A DNA stretch of 41,965 nucleotides from JACDER01 sp036394915 (GTDB lineage Bacteria > Actinomycetota > Thermoleophilia > Gaiellales > Gaiellaceae). The translations under genes and the position numbers were made by a program. Shown in pieces: positions 15,628-23,803 of the stretch. The notes under the pieces were generated by a model. It worked only from the letters and a program-made list of their open reading frames with translations, did no database searches and was not told where the DNA came from. Numbering within the stretch: the first letter of the stretch is position 1; the number at the start of each line of letters is the position of its first letter. The stretch lies in the NCBI GenBank assembly GCA_036394915.1, contig DASWEE010000124.1, positions 1 through 41,965 on the forward strand, given 5' to 3'.

Positions 15628-15849
15628 ATGCGGAAGCTGATTTCCAGGACGCCGACGATGACCCTGGCGAGGGCGGTGACGAAGCTGAAGGCGGCCGGCT
15701 ACCGCTCCGGCTTCTACGGCGTCACGCTTCGCTACCCGCTCGGGCCCGGATTCACCGAGACGCTCTACATCTTCACGCTCGGATCCCAAGCGGAGAACCC
15801 GTACGTCTCGGTGGGTACGAAGACTGGAAAGGTCAAGCCGCTCTCCTAG
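15628..15849 (+). CDS. small hypothetical protein
   Basis: 73 aa starting MRKLISRTPTMTLARAVTKL, with strand-rich text after it (YGVTLRYPLGPGFTETLYIF) and a basic C-terminus. AGGGA 4-5 bases before ATG at 15628 is a reasonable ribosome site. Composition is less G+C-extreme than its neighbours. I do not recognise a family. It could be a real small basic protein or the remnant of a larger one. Bases 15850-15919 after it hold only a possible TACGGT -10 box for the helicase. Confidence 0.45.
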   Translation: MRKLISRTPTMTLARAVTKLKAAGYRSGFYGVTLRYPLGPGFTETLYIFTLGSQAENPYVSVGTKTGKVKPLS

Positions 15850-15919
15850 CCACGAACTCGTCACACCTGGGGCTCCGATCCGGCACGAAGCCGACCGGGG
15901 ACCCGAGTACGGTGGCGGC

Positions 15920-17800
15920 GTGGATGCCGAGCGGATCCTCGACAACCTGAATCCCGAGCAGCGGGCAGCAGCCGAAGCTGCCCGCGGGCCGGTCTCCATC
16001 GTCGCCGGGGCTGGATCCGGCAAGACGACCACGATCACGCGCCGGATCGCCTACCAGGTCGCCTCCAGGGCATTCGCCCCGTCCGAGATCCTGGCGGTGA
16101 CGTTCACGGACAAGGCGGCCGCGGAGATGCGCTCGCGGCTCGCCGTCCTCGGCGTCGAGGGGGTGGAGGCGCGCACGTTCCACTCCGCAGCCTTCGCCCA
16201 GCTTCGGGCGCTCGCTCCCGCCCCGCCGGGAAACGTCCTGCCCTCCAAGGTGATCGCCCTCCGCCAGATCGCCAACTCGCTCCCGAAGCCGTTTCGGTTC
16301 CGTCCTGCGGCCGACCTCGCGACCGAGATCGAACGGGCGAAGAACCGCCGGATCGGGCCGGCCGAGTACCGCAGGTCGCTCGAAGGCCACCGTCCGCCGA
16401 TCCCGCCCGACCTGATGGAACGCGTCTACCGCGAGTACGAGCGGCGGAAGGCAGAGCGGGGCCTCTTCGACTTCGAGGACATGCTCGAGCTCGCGGTGCG
16501 GCTGCTGGAGGAGGATCCCTCGGCCCGCGAACGGTTCCAGGCGCGCTTCCACTCGTTCACCGTCGACGAGTACCAGGACGTCAACCTGCTACAGCAGACG
16601 CTGCTCGAGCTCTGGCTTGGGGGCCGCGACGACCTCTGCGTCGTCGGCGACGACTATCAGTCGATCTACGCGTTCACTGGCGCGACGCCCGCGCACCTGC
16701 TCGGGATGCCGGAGCGCTACCCGGGCTGCCGCGTCTTCCGGCTCGAGGCCAACTACCGCTCGAGCCCGCAGGTGCTCGCGCTCGCGAACCGGCTCGTGCC
16801 GGGGCTCGGCGGCGCCGAGAAGACGCTCAGGGCGGTCCGTCCGGAGGGCCCCGAGCCCGTCGCGCGTGCGTTCGCGGCGCGCGAGGACGAGACCGCGTTC
16901 GTCGTCGAGCGCCTACGCGAGCTGAACCGAGAAGGCGTCCCGTACGAGGACACCGCCGTCCTCTACCGGACGAACGCCCGCTCGGAGGAGTACGAGGAGG
17001 CGCTGTCGGCAGCGGGGATTCCGTACCGCGTGCGCGCGGGTGCGTTCCTGCAGCGGGCCGCGGCGCGCCGGCTCCTGCCGGTGCTGCGCCGTTCGTCGTC
17101 GACCGACGTTGCGGGAGAGGTGCGCCGTCTGGCCGAGGAGCAGGGGCTCCTGTCCGAGCCCGGCGAAGGGCTCGGCGAGTACGAGCTGGCACGGCAGCAG
17201 GATCTGGCGCGGCTTGTCCGGCTGGCCGAGGAGCTCGACGACGAGGAACGGACGGTCGCCGGGTTCGTGGCCGCTCTCGAGCAGCGGCTCGCCGACGGTT
17301 CGGAGGAGGAGGGCGTCAACCTCCTCACCTACCACCGTGCGAAGGGACTCGAGTTCGAGGCCGTCTTCCTGCCGCGGCTCGAGCGAGCCGAGCTGCCCGT
17401 CCGCCAGGCGCGAACGGACGAGGAGGTTGCAGAGGAGCGGAGGCTCCTCTATGTTGGGATGACGCGGGCGAAGCGGCATCTGTTCGTGACTCGCGCCGGG
17501 CGGGCGAGCCCGTTTCTCACCGAGCTCGGGATCGAGACGGGCCCGGAGCGGCCGGCGAAGCGGGACGAGGCCGAGCTCCCTCCGGCCTACCGGGCGCTGA
17601 AGGCGTGGCGGCTGACGCGCGCCCGCATCGACGGCGTCCCCGCCTTTGTCGTCTTCCACGACAGCACGCTGGCGGAGATCGCCACGCGCCGTCCCGCGAC
17701 GCCCGCTGAGCTCGCCGGCGTCAGTGGAGTCGGGCCGACGAAGCTCGAGCGCTACGGCAGTGAGGTGCTGGCGACGCTCGCGCAAGCTCCCGTCAGCTAG
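15920..17800 (+). CDS. UvrD/Rep-family DNA helicase with C-terminal HRDC-like domain
   Basis: Superfamily 1 helicase, 626 aa. Motifs in order: LNPEQRAAAEA (Q motif), AGAGSGKTT (Walker A, about 32-40), LAVTFTDKAAAEM (Ia), TVDEYQDV (II, DEYQD variant of DExx), GDDYQSIYAFTGA (III), LEANYRSS (IV), LLTYHRAKGLEFEAVF (V) and RRLLYVGMTRAKRHL (VI). The last 85 residues (YRALKAWRLTRARIDGVPAF to GVSGVGPTKLERYG) form an HRDC-like domain, as in mycobacterial UvrD2. At 626 aa it is somewhat shorter than most UvrD2 proteins. GTG start at 15920. TACGGT at 15908-15913 would place transcription on or next to that codon, suggesting a leaderless mRNA. It converges with the M23 peptidase gene inside a shared CTAG. 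Confidence 0.92.
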   Translation: MDAERILDNLNPEQRAAAEAARGPVSIVAGAGSGKTTTITRRIAYQVASRAFAPSEILAVTFTDKAAAEMRSRLAVLGVEGVEARTFHSAAFAQLRALAPAPPGNVLPSKVIALRQIANSLPKPFRFRPAADLATEIERAKNRRIGPAEYRRSLEGHRPPIPPDLMERVYREYERRKAERGLFDFEDMLELAVRLLEEDPSARERFQARFHSFTVDEYQDVNLLQQTLLELWLGGRDDLCVVGDDYQSIYAFTGATPAHLLGMPERYPGCRVFRLEANYRSSPQVLALANRLVPGLGGAEKTLRAVRPEGPEPVARAFAAREDETAFVVERLRELNREGVPYEDTAVLYRTNARSEEYEEALSAAGIPYRVRAGAFLQRAAARRLLPVLRRSSSTDVAGEVRRLAEEQGLLSEPGEGLGEYELARQQDLARLVRLAEELDDEERTVAGFVAALEQRLADGSEEEGVNLLTYHRAKGLEFEAVFLPRLERAELPVRQARTDEEVAEERRLLYVGMTRAKRHLFVTRAGRASPFLTELGIETGPERPAKRDEAELPPAYRALKAWRLTRARIDGVPAFVVFHDSTLAEIATRRPATPAELAGVSGVGPTKLERYGSEVLATLAQAPVS

Positions 17801-18645
17801 AGGAGCGCCGGCAGCGGGTCGACCGAGGCGCCGCGAAGGCGGACCTCGAAGTGGAGATGCGGCCCGGTCGCGCGCCCGGTATGGCCGACGCGGCCGACCA
17901 CCTCGCCGGCCGAGACGCGTTCCCCGACCCGGGTCTCGATTCGGGACAGGTGCGCGTACATCGTCACCACTCCGTGGCCGTGCGCGATCGTGACGAGCCG
18001 TCCGAACCCGTCGTTCCAGCCGGCGAACGTGACTCGCCCGGACACGGACGCGCCTATCCGGGCCCCCTCGGGAGCGGACAGGTCGACGCCCTCGTGAAAG
18101 CGGCCGCCGCGGGGGCCGAAAGGACTTGCGACGTCGCCGCGAAGCGGCCACCTGAGTGCGATCGGGCACCGGGCCGGGGGCCGCCGGAGCGCGGCGAGCG
18201 TCGAGGGCCCGGCTCGCCCGTCGGCCTTCAGGTCGGCCCAGGCTTGGAAGCTGAGCAGCGCCTCCTTCGTCCGCTCGCCGAAAAGGCCGTCGAACATCCA
18301 CGAGGGAAACCCGTGCCAGGCGAGCCTGAACTGGAGCGCGGCGACGTCCAGGCCGAACTGGCCGCGATGGAGCACCCGGCTGCCGATGGGGTGGCGGCCG
18401 TAGCGGCCCAGTGCGCGCAGCGTCCGCGGCCCGGCGATGCCGTCGACCTGGATGTGCGCCCGCCGCTGCAGGCGACGGACCGCAGAGCGCGTGTCCGGTC
18501 CGAGCACGCCGTCCACCGTCCCCCGGTACAGACCCTTGCGGGCCAACCCGGTCTGCAGGGCGGCGACGCGGGCGCTGCCCCGGCCGAAGGCCGGCGAGGC
18601 GATTGTGAGTGCGACGAGTCCGGCGGCCACCGTTCGGGCCCACAT
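17797..18645 (-). CDS. secreted peptidoglycan-binding M23 metallopeptidase
   Basis: 282 aa cell-wall hydrolase. MWARTVAAGLVALTIASPAFG from ATG at 18645 is a clean signal peptide and decides the start; an in-frame ATG at 18705 would add 20 residues before it. Two peptidoglycan-binding repeats follow (about 24-80, DGVLGPDTRSAVRRLQ; and about 90-150, DGLFGERTKEALLSFQ). The LytM/M23 domain has the zinc ligands FHEGVDLSAP (HxxxD) and HLHFEV (HxH) plus SPFGPRGGRFH. It would cut peptide cross-links or endopeptide bonds in the wall. It diverges from the LysR gene. Confidence 0.9.
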   Translation of the reverse strand: MWARTVAAGLVALTIASPAFGRGSARVAALQTGLARKGLYRGTVDGVLGPDTRSAVRRLQRRAHIQVDGIAGPRTLRALGRYGRHPIGSRVLHRGQFGLDVAALQFRLAWHGFPSWMFDGLFGERTKEALLSFQAWADLKADGRAGPSTLAALRRPPARCPIALRWPLRGDVASPFGPRGGRFHEGVDLSAPEGARIGASVSGRVTFAGWNDGFGRLVTIAHGHGVVTMYAHLSRIETRVGERVSAGEVVGRVGHTGRATGPHLHFEVRLRGASVDPLPALL

Positions 18646-18702
18646 AGCGGTCCAAGTTCGGCGGAGCCGCTCGACTCCCTCGCAATATCTGCGATTACCG
18701 AG

Positions 18703-18708
18703 CATAAT
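18703..18708 (+). promoter_or_regulatory. possible -10 box of the LysR gene
   Basis: CATAAT sits 9 bases before the LysR ATG, so transcription would begin at or within 1-2 bases of the start codon. No Shine-Dalgarno site is present, which fits a leaderless mRNA. TCGCAA 17 bases upstream is a weak -35. The 71-base gap between the divergent genes is the AT-richest stretch here and could hold a LysR-type T-N11-A site. Confidence 0.4.
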
Positions 18709-18716
18709 GAGTCCTT

Positions 18717-19610
18717 ATGGACACGAGGCAGCTGGCCGCCTTCGTCGCCGTGGTCGAGAAGAAGAGCTTCTCGCAGGCGGCAGAGCGGCTCGGGGTCACC
18801 CAGCCCGCGGTCAGCCTGCAGATCCGGTCGCTGGAGGAGCGCCTGGGCCGCCGGCTGCTCGATCGCTCCGGCCGCCGGGTCGAGCCTACGGAGGCAGGGC
18901 TCGTTCTCTACAAGAAGGCGCAGCGCATGCTGCAGCTCGAGGAGCAGCTGGCCGACGAGCTCGCGCAGGAGGAGACCGGTGAGCTGCACGGGACGCTCGC
19001 GATCGGAGCGTCCACCGGCCCCGGTGGTCACATCGTCCCGCTGCTCCTGTGCGAGTTCCAGCGCAGCCACCCGGACCTCGGCGTCTCGCTCACGATCTTG
19101 GACACCGATCGAGTGATCGAGCAGGTGGCCGAGCGCGAGCTCGAGCTCGGAGTCGTGGGAGCCCTCAGGCGCCATCGCTCGCTCGAGTTCGAGCCACTCG
19201 CCCACGACGTGATCGTGCTCGCGGTCCCGCCGGATCACCCGTTCGCCGGCAAGGCGATGCCGCTCGATCGTCTCCGCGAGGAGACGTACATCGTGATGCA
19301 GGAGGGCGCCGGCGTCCGGCACGTGATCGAGGACGAGCTCCGCCGCGCGGGGCTCCGGGCCCGCGACTTGCAGATACGGCTCGAGCTCGGCTTGCAGGAG
19401 TCCGTCAAGAGCGCGGTTGCGGCCGGCTACGGCGTCACGTTCATCTCGAGGACCGCGATCGAGGGCGAGCTTGCGGCAGGCACGCTCGCAGCCGCCCGGG
19501 TAGAGGGTCTCGATCCGGCGCGCCAGATCTATGTCGTCCGCGCTGCCGGGAAGATGCCCACGCGCGCCGCCCAGGCGTTCCTGGACTTCGCGCGTCAGCG
19601 GGTGGAATGA
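18717..19610 (+). CDS. LysR-family transcriptional regulator
   Basis: 297 aa. The N-terminal winged helix-turn-helix (MDTRQLAAFVAVVEKKSFSQ, then AAERLGVTQPAVSLQIRSLE) is textbook LysR, followed by a linker helix and a two-lobed substrate-binding domain from about residue 92. Its effector is unknown; the binding domain resembles CysB/CysL/YeiE-type regulators. The stop overlaps the start of the alcohol-dehydrogenase-type gene as ATGA, so this is one operon rather than the usual divergent LysR layout. It may also regulate the divergent peptidase gene across the shared 71-base gap. Confidence 0.93.
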   Translation: MDTRQLAAFVAVVEKKSFSQAAERLGVTQPAVSLQIRSLEERLGRRLLDRSGRRVEPTEAGLVLYKKAQRMLQLEEQLADELAQEETGELHGTLAIGASTGPGGHIVPLLLCEFQRSHPDLGVSLTILDTDRVIEQVAERELELGVVGALRRHRSLEFEPLAHDVIVLAVPPDHPFAGKAMPLDRLREETYIVMQEGAGVRHVIEDELRRAGLRARDLQIRLELGLQESVKSAVAAGYGVTFISRTAIEGELAAGTLAAARVEGLDPARQIYVVRAAGKMPTRAAQAFLDFARQRVE

Positions 19611-20581
19611 TCGTCCGCTGGGGGCTCCCGGCGCTCCCCGAGGTGTTGCACGAGGTCGGAAGCGCGCGGCCGCTCCTGGTCTCGACCGAGCGCTGGCGTT
19701 CGCTCGAGCTTCCGGTCGGGGAGCGCTTCCACGGCGCGCGGCCGCATGCCGAGCAGGAAGGAGTGCGCTCGGCGACCGAGCGGGCAGCCGGCGCGGACGG
19801 CCTCGTCGCGCTCGGCGGCGGCAGCGCCATCGACACCGCCAAGGCGGTCTCGGCCGAGACGGGCCTCCCGCTCGTCTCGATCCCGACCACCTACGCCGGC
19901 GCCGAGTGGACGGACTACTTCGGCGTCCGCGACGCGGCCCGCGGAACGAAGGGCGGCGGGGGAGGTGCGCACCTGGCCGGGATCGTCTACGAGCCGAAGC
20001 TGACCCTCGACCTCCCGCGAGCCGAGAGCGCGGGGACGGCGATGAACGCGCTTGCGCACTGCGCCGAGGCGCTGTACGTCCGGAACCGCAACGAGGAGGC
20101 CGACCGCCACGCGCTCGCCGGGGCGGCGCTGATCGACCGCTCTCTGCCCGCGGTGCTCGAGAATGGCCACGACCTCGGGGCGCGGACGCGCCTGCTCGAA
20201 GGGGCGGCGGAGGCGGGCGCGGCGCTGGCCGGGTCGGGGCTCGCGCTCGGGCACGCGATGGCGCAGGCGCTCGGCGGCCGCTACGGGCTTCCGCACGGAG
20301 CGCTGAACGCGATCTGCCTCCCGGCGGCGCTTCGCTTCAACCAGCCGGTCGCCGAGGACGCGATCGCCCGCCTCGGTGATGCCATGGGGACCGACGATCC
20401 GATCGGCCGCGTCGAGGAGCTCGCCCGGCTCGGCGGCTACGAGCGGCTCCGCGACCTCGGGGTGCCGCGCGAGGAGCTCGACGAGGTGGCCGAGGCGACC
20501 GCCGCCCGGCCGGCGATGCGGCTCAATCCGCGCCCGGCGAGCCCTGCCGAGATCCTGGAGCTGCTCGTGAGCATCTGGTGA
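19607..20581 (+). CDS. iron-type alcohol dehydrogenase (maleylacetate reductase-like)
   Basis: 324 aa, close to the usual maleylacetate reductase length (about 350) and shorter than typical Fe-alcohol dehydrogenases (about 380). GLVALGGGSAIDTAKA is the dinucleotide-binding motif, SIPTTYAGAEWTDYFG is typical of maleylacetate reductases, and metal-ligand His residues lie in NALAHCAEALY, LALGHAMAQALGG and GLPHGALNA. It probably reduces maleylacetate to 3-oxoadipate in aromatic breakdown. No ring-cleavage gene is in view, so the substrate is a family-level inference. It is coupled by ATGA to the LysR gene, which may sense a pathway intermediate. Confidence 0.85.
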   Translation: MIVRWGLPALPEVLHEVGSARPLLVSTERWRSLELPVGERFHGARPHAEQEGVRSATERAAGADGLVALGGGSAIDTAKAVSAETGLPLVSIPTTYAGAEWTDYFGVRDAARGTKGGGGGAHLAGIVYEPKLTLDLPRAESAGTAMNALAHCAEALYVRNRNEEADRHALAGAALIDRSLPAVLENGHDLGARTRLLEGAAEAGAALAGSGLALGHAMAQALGGRYGLPHGALNAICLPAALRFNQPVAEDAIARLGDAMGTDDPIGRVEELARLGGYERLRDLGVPREELDEVAEATAARPAMRLNPRPASPAEILELLVSIW

Positions 20582-20602
20582 AGGTTTTGCAGGAAGGGGA
20601 GC

Positions 20603-22548
20603 ATGGATAGAAAGGCCGCGGTCGTTGCCGTCGCCGCCGTGGTCGCGGTCTTCGCTGTAGGGGGTGGAACCGCAGCCGCGCATCGCGGCGCGGCGGCTAT
20701 TCGACTCTTTCCGACCGGCATCCGCGCCCTGGACGGCAGCGCCAACAATCTCCGGCATCCGGCCTGGGGCCGCGCGGACACGCCGTACGTGCGCGTGACT
20801 CCGGCCGCGTATGCCGACGGACGGAACGCGCCGATGAGCGGCCCGTCGCCGCGTTACGTCAGTAACCGGATCTTCAACGACGTCTCTCAGAACCTGTTCT
20901 CCGAGAACAACGTCAGCCGCTGGGGCTGGGTCTGGGGGCAGTTCCTCGACCACACGTTCGGCCTTGCCCAGTCGGGAACGCAGAAGGCTCCGATTGCATT
21001 CAGTGCAGGCGACCCGCTCGAGCAGTTCCGCAACGATTTCGGCGCGATCGGCTTCACTCGCTCGGCGGCCGCGTCAGGGTCGGGCGCCTCGTCGCCGCGC
21101 CAGCAGGTCAACACCCTCAGCTCGTACATGGACGCCTGGAACGTCTACGGGGGAACCAATGAACGCCTCGACTGGCTGCGAGCGGGTCCGCTCGACGGCA
21201 ACCCCGCCAACAACAGCGCCCGCCTGCTGACCGCGGGCGGCTACCTGCCGCGCGCCGATGCCCGCGGCGTGCCGCCAAGGCGCCCGAGATGCAGCTCATG
21301 GGCCGGCTGATGGGCGCTCCGCAGGCGGCCGTCGTCGCCGGAGACGTCCGCGCGAACGAGAACATCGCCCTGACGGCCGCCCACACGCTGTTCGCCCGCG
21401 AGCACAACCGCATCGTCGGGCTGCTCCCCCGCAACCTGCCCGAAGAGACGAAGTTCCAGATCGCCCGCCGGGTGGTCGGGGCGGAGCTGCAGTGGATCAC
21501 CTACGAGGAGTTCCTCCCGTCGCTCGGCGTCCGGCTCGCTCGCTACCGCGGCTACAACCCGAACGTCGACGCGAGCCTCTCGAATGAATTCGCGACCGTC
21601 GGCTACCGGGCACACAGCATGGTGCACGGCGACATCGATGCTCCGGCCGCCGACGGCAGGTACACGCAGGCGCAGCTCGACGCCTTCGAGCAGCAGGGCA
21701 TCGACGTCGAGACCGAGAACGGCGAGCTCAACCTCGACGTTCCGCTGAACGTCGCCTTCGGCAACCCTGGACTCGTTCCGGAAATCGGTCTCGGTCCGCT
21801 CCTCGAGGGTCTCGCCGCCAAGCGCCAGTACCGAAACGACGAGCAGATCGACAACCAGCTTCGCAGCGTCCTGTTCCAGGTCCCCGGGGCGGACGTCAGC
21901 GATCCGAGCGCGTGTCACGACGGGCGCGACCTTCCCAACTGCTTCCGAGGCGTCGTCGATCTCGGTGCGCTCGACATCGCGCGCGAGCGGGATCACGGCA
22001 TCCCGTCGTACAACGCGCTCCGCCGGGCCTACGGGCTGCTCCCCAAGCGCTCGTTCAGCGCGATCACCGGAGAGGCGAGCCAGAGCTTCCCGAACGATCC
22101 CAAGATCGACGGGTCGCATGCGATCGACGATCCGGACATCCTCGAGTTCGTCCGGCTGCTCGACCGGAACGGCAACGAGATTCAGCTGGGGAGCGAGGAT
22201 GCGGATCAGGAGGCGGTGATGGGGACCCGCCGGACGACCGTGGCGGCGCGGCTGAAGGCGATCTACGGCGACGTCGACAAGGTGGACGCCTTCGTCGGGA
22301 TGCTCGCCGAGCGGCACGTCCCGGGGACGGAGTTCGGGGAGCTCCAGCTCGCGATGTGGAGGCGCCAGTTCGAGGCGCTCAGGGACGGCGACCGGTTCTA
22401 CTACCTCAACGATCCGAGCCTGCCGGTGATCCGCTACCTGTACGGGATCGACTACCGCCGCTCGCTCGCGCAGCTGATCGTGCTGAACACGGACGTCCAC
22501 CCAGGCGAGATCCAGCGGAACGTGTTCCGGGTGCCGTCCAGTAATTAG
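20603..22548 (+). pseudogene. secreted animal-type haem peroxidase, frameshifted
   Basis: The first part (20603 to about 21268) has a signal peptide and WGQFLDHTF with Asp116/His117, the haem-linking Asp and distal His of this family. The second part (about 21268-22548) resumes one frame back as RAAKAPEMQLMGR and carries AGDVRANEN (catalytic Arg, haem-linking Glu), HTLFAREHNRIV and YRAHSMV (likely proximal His). Neither half is functional alone. Restoring one base near 21269 would give GDAAKAPEM in one frame of about 648 aa. The start has an excellent GGAAGGGGA ribosome site. The frame break is either a real recent mutation or a sequencing error; codon use on both sides is intact. Such secreted peroxidases oxidise halides, phenols or thiocyanate. 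Confidence 0.88.
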
Positions 22549-22570
22549 TTGAACTAATCCTTCCGATTAG
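22544..22570 (+). promoter_or_regulatory. overlapping inverted repeats upstream of the flavoprotein gene
   Basis: Two inverted repeats share one arm: ATTAGT-TGA-ACTAAT (22544-22558) and CTAATC-CTTCC-GATTAG (22554-22570). They cover the peroxidase stop codon and most of the 37-base gap before the flavoprotein ATG. TTGAAC at 22549-22554 could be a -35. The three half-sites look like an operator, or two mutually exclusive hairpins. Confidence 0.45.
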
Positions 22571-22585
22571 GCGGCCGCTGGTAAA

Positions 22586-23803
22586 ATGTCCGCCGTGACG
22601 GGGTCACGGTCGTTTGACGTGCTCGTGGTCGGAAGCGGCGCTTCCGGGCTTGCGGCCGCGGTGTCCGCCGAGCGGGCCGGCGCGCGGGTCTGCCTCGTCA
22701 GCAAGGGGGCGCTCCAGTCCTGCAACTCGGCCAAGGCCCAGGGCGGGATCCAGGCCGCCTTTGCGGAGGACGACTCTCCCGAGCAGCACGCGGAGGACGT
22801 CTGGAAGAGCTCACACGAGACCGCCGACCCGAGGCTGGTCGAGATCCTGACCGAAGAGGCGCCGAACGCGATCCACTGGCTCGAGCAGAACGGGGTCGAG
22901 TTCACGCGGCAGAACGGTGGCTACCGGCTTGCGCGCTGCGGCGGCGCGACGCGCCGGCGGCTGCTCCAGGTCGGAGACCGGACCGGCCACGCGATCACCC
23001 AGGCGCTTCGCGAGGCATACGAGGCTTCGAGCGGCACCGCCCTTCCGCACCACCCGCTGGTCGCGCTGCGCGGCGCGGAGAACGGCTGGGTCGCCACCTG
23101 CCGTCGCAAGGACGGCGAGGATGTCGAGATCGCGGCGGCGACGGTAATCCTCGGTGCTGGCGGCCGCTGCTATCGGGAGGCAGAGGAGCGCGGCGAGCTG
23201 ACGACGAACCATCCGGGCGCCACGGGCGAGGTGACGAAGATCGCGCTAGAGCTTGGCGCGGAGGCCCGGGATCTCGACGCCCTCCAGTACCACCCGAACG
23301 GCGGCGCCTGGCCTCCGAACTTGCAGGGCTACTCGATTCCCGAGACCACGCGCGCGTACGGGGCCGTGCTCCTGAACCGTGACGGCGACGAGTTCACCGA
23401 CTCGCTCGGCCCTCGCGACGCCGTCTCCGAGGCGATCTTCAGGGAGGTCGAGGAGGGCAGGGGCGTGGCAACGGAGGACGGGCGGCCGGCGGTCTACCTC
23501 GACACGAGCCGGATTCCGCGGGACGATGCGGAGATCTCGCTTCCCTACATGCTGCGCCGCTACCGCGCGGCCGGGATCGACCCGCTCAAGGCGCCGGTCC
23601 TCACCTATCCCGTCCTCCACTACCAGAACGGCGGGCTCGTGATCGACGAGCACGGAGAGACGACCGTCGAGGGCCTCTACGCTTGCGGCGAGATCGCCGG
23701 CGGAACGCACGGCCGCAACCGCATGATGGGCAACTCGCTGCTCGAGTGCTGTGTCTTCGGGCGCAGGGCTGGGCGCGCGGCCGCGGAAAGGGCACGGGCA
23801 TGA
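22586..23803 (+). CDS. fumarate reductase/succinate dehydrogenase-type flavoprotein, short form
   Basis: 405 aa FAD enzyme. FDVLVVGSGASGLAAAVSAERAGA is the Rossmann FAD-binding start, LVSKGALQSCNSAKAQGGIQAAF the second FAD contact, and GGTHGRNRMMGNSLLECCVFGRRAG the C-terminal FAD motif. Dicarboxylate-site residues are visible: His in LQYHPNG (usually HPTG), Arg in GPRDAVSEAI, His in LHYQNGG and Arg in GRNRMMGNS. It lacks the C-terminal helical domain of SdhA/FrdA (about 580 aa) and of aspartate oxidase (about 520 aa). No iron-sulfur or membrane subunit is nearby. Coupled by ATGA to fumarase, so fumarate is the likely ligand. It could reduce fumarate or oxidise aspartate or another C4 acid. 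Confidence 0.85.
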   Translation: MSAVTGSRSFDVLVVGSGASGLAAAVSAERAGARVCLVSKGALQSCNSAKAQGGIQAAFAEDDSPEQHAEDVWKSSHETADPRLVEILTEEAPNAIHWLEQNGVEFTRQNGGYRLARCGGATRRRLLQVGDRTGHAITQALREAYEASSGTALPHHPLVALRGAENGWVATCRRKDGEDVEIAAATVILGAGGRCYREAEERGELTTNHPGATGEVTKIALELGAEARDLDALQYHPNGGAWPPNLQGYSIPETTRAYGAVLLNRDGDEFTDSLGPRDAVSEAIFREVEEGRGVATEDGRPAVYLDTSRIPRDDAEISLPYMLRRYRAAGIDPLKAPVLTYPVLHYQNGGLVIDEHGETTVEGLYACGEIAGGTHGRNRMMGNSLLECCVFGRRAGRAAAERARA

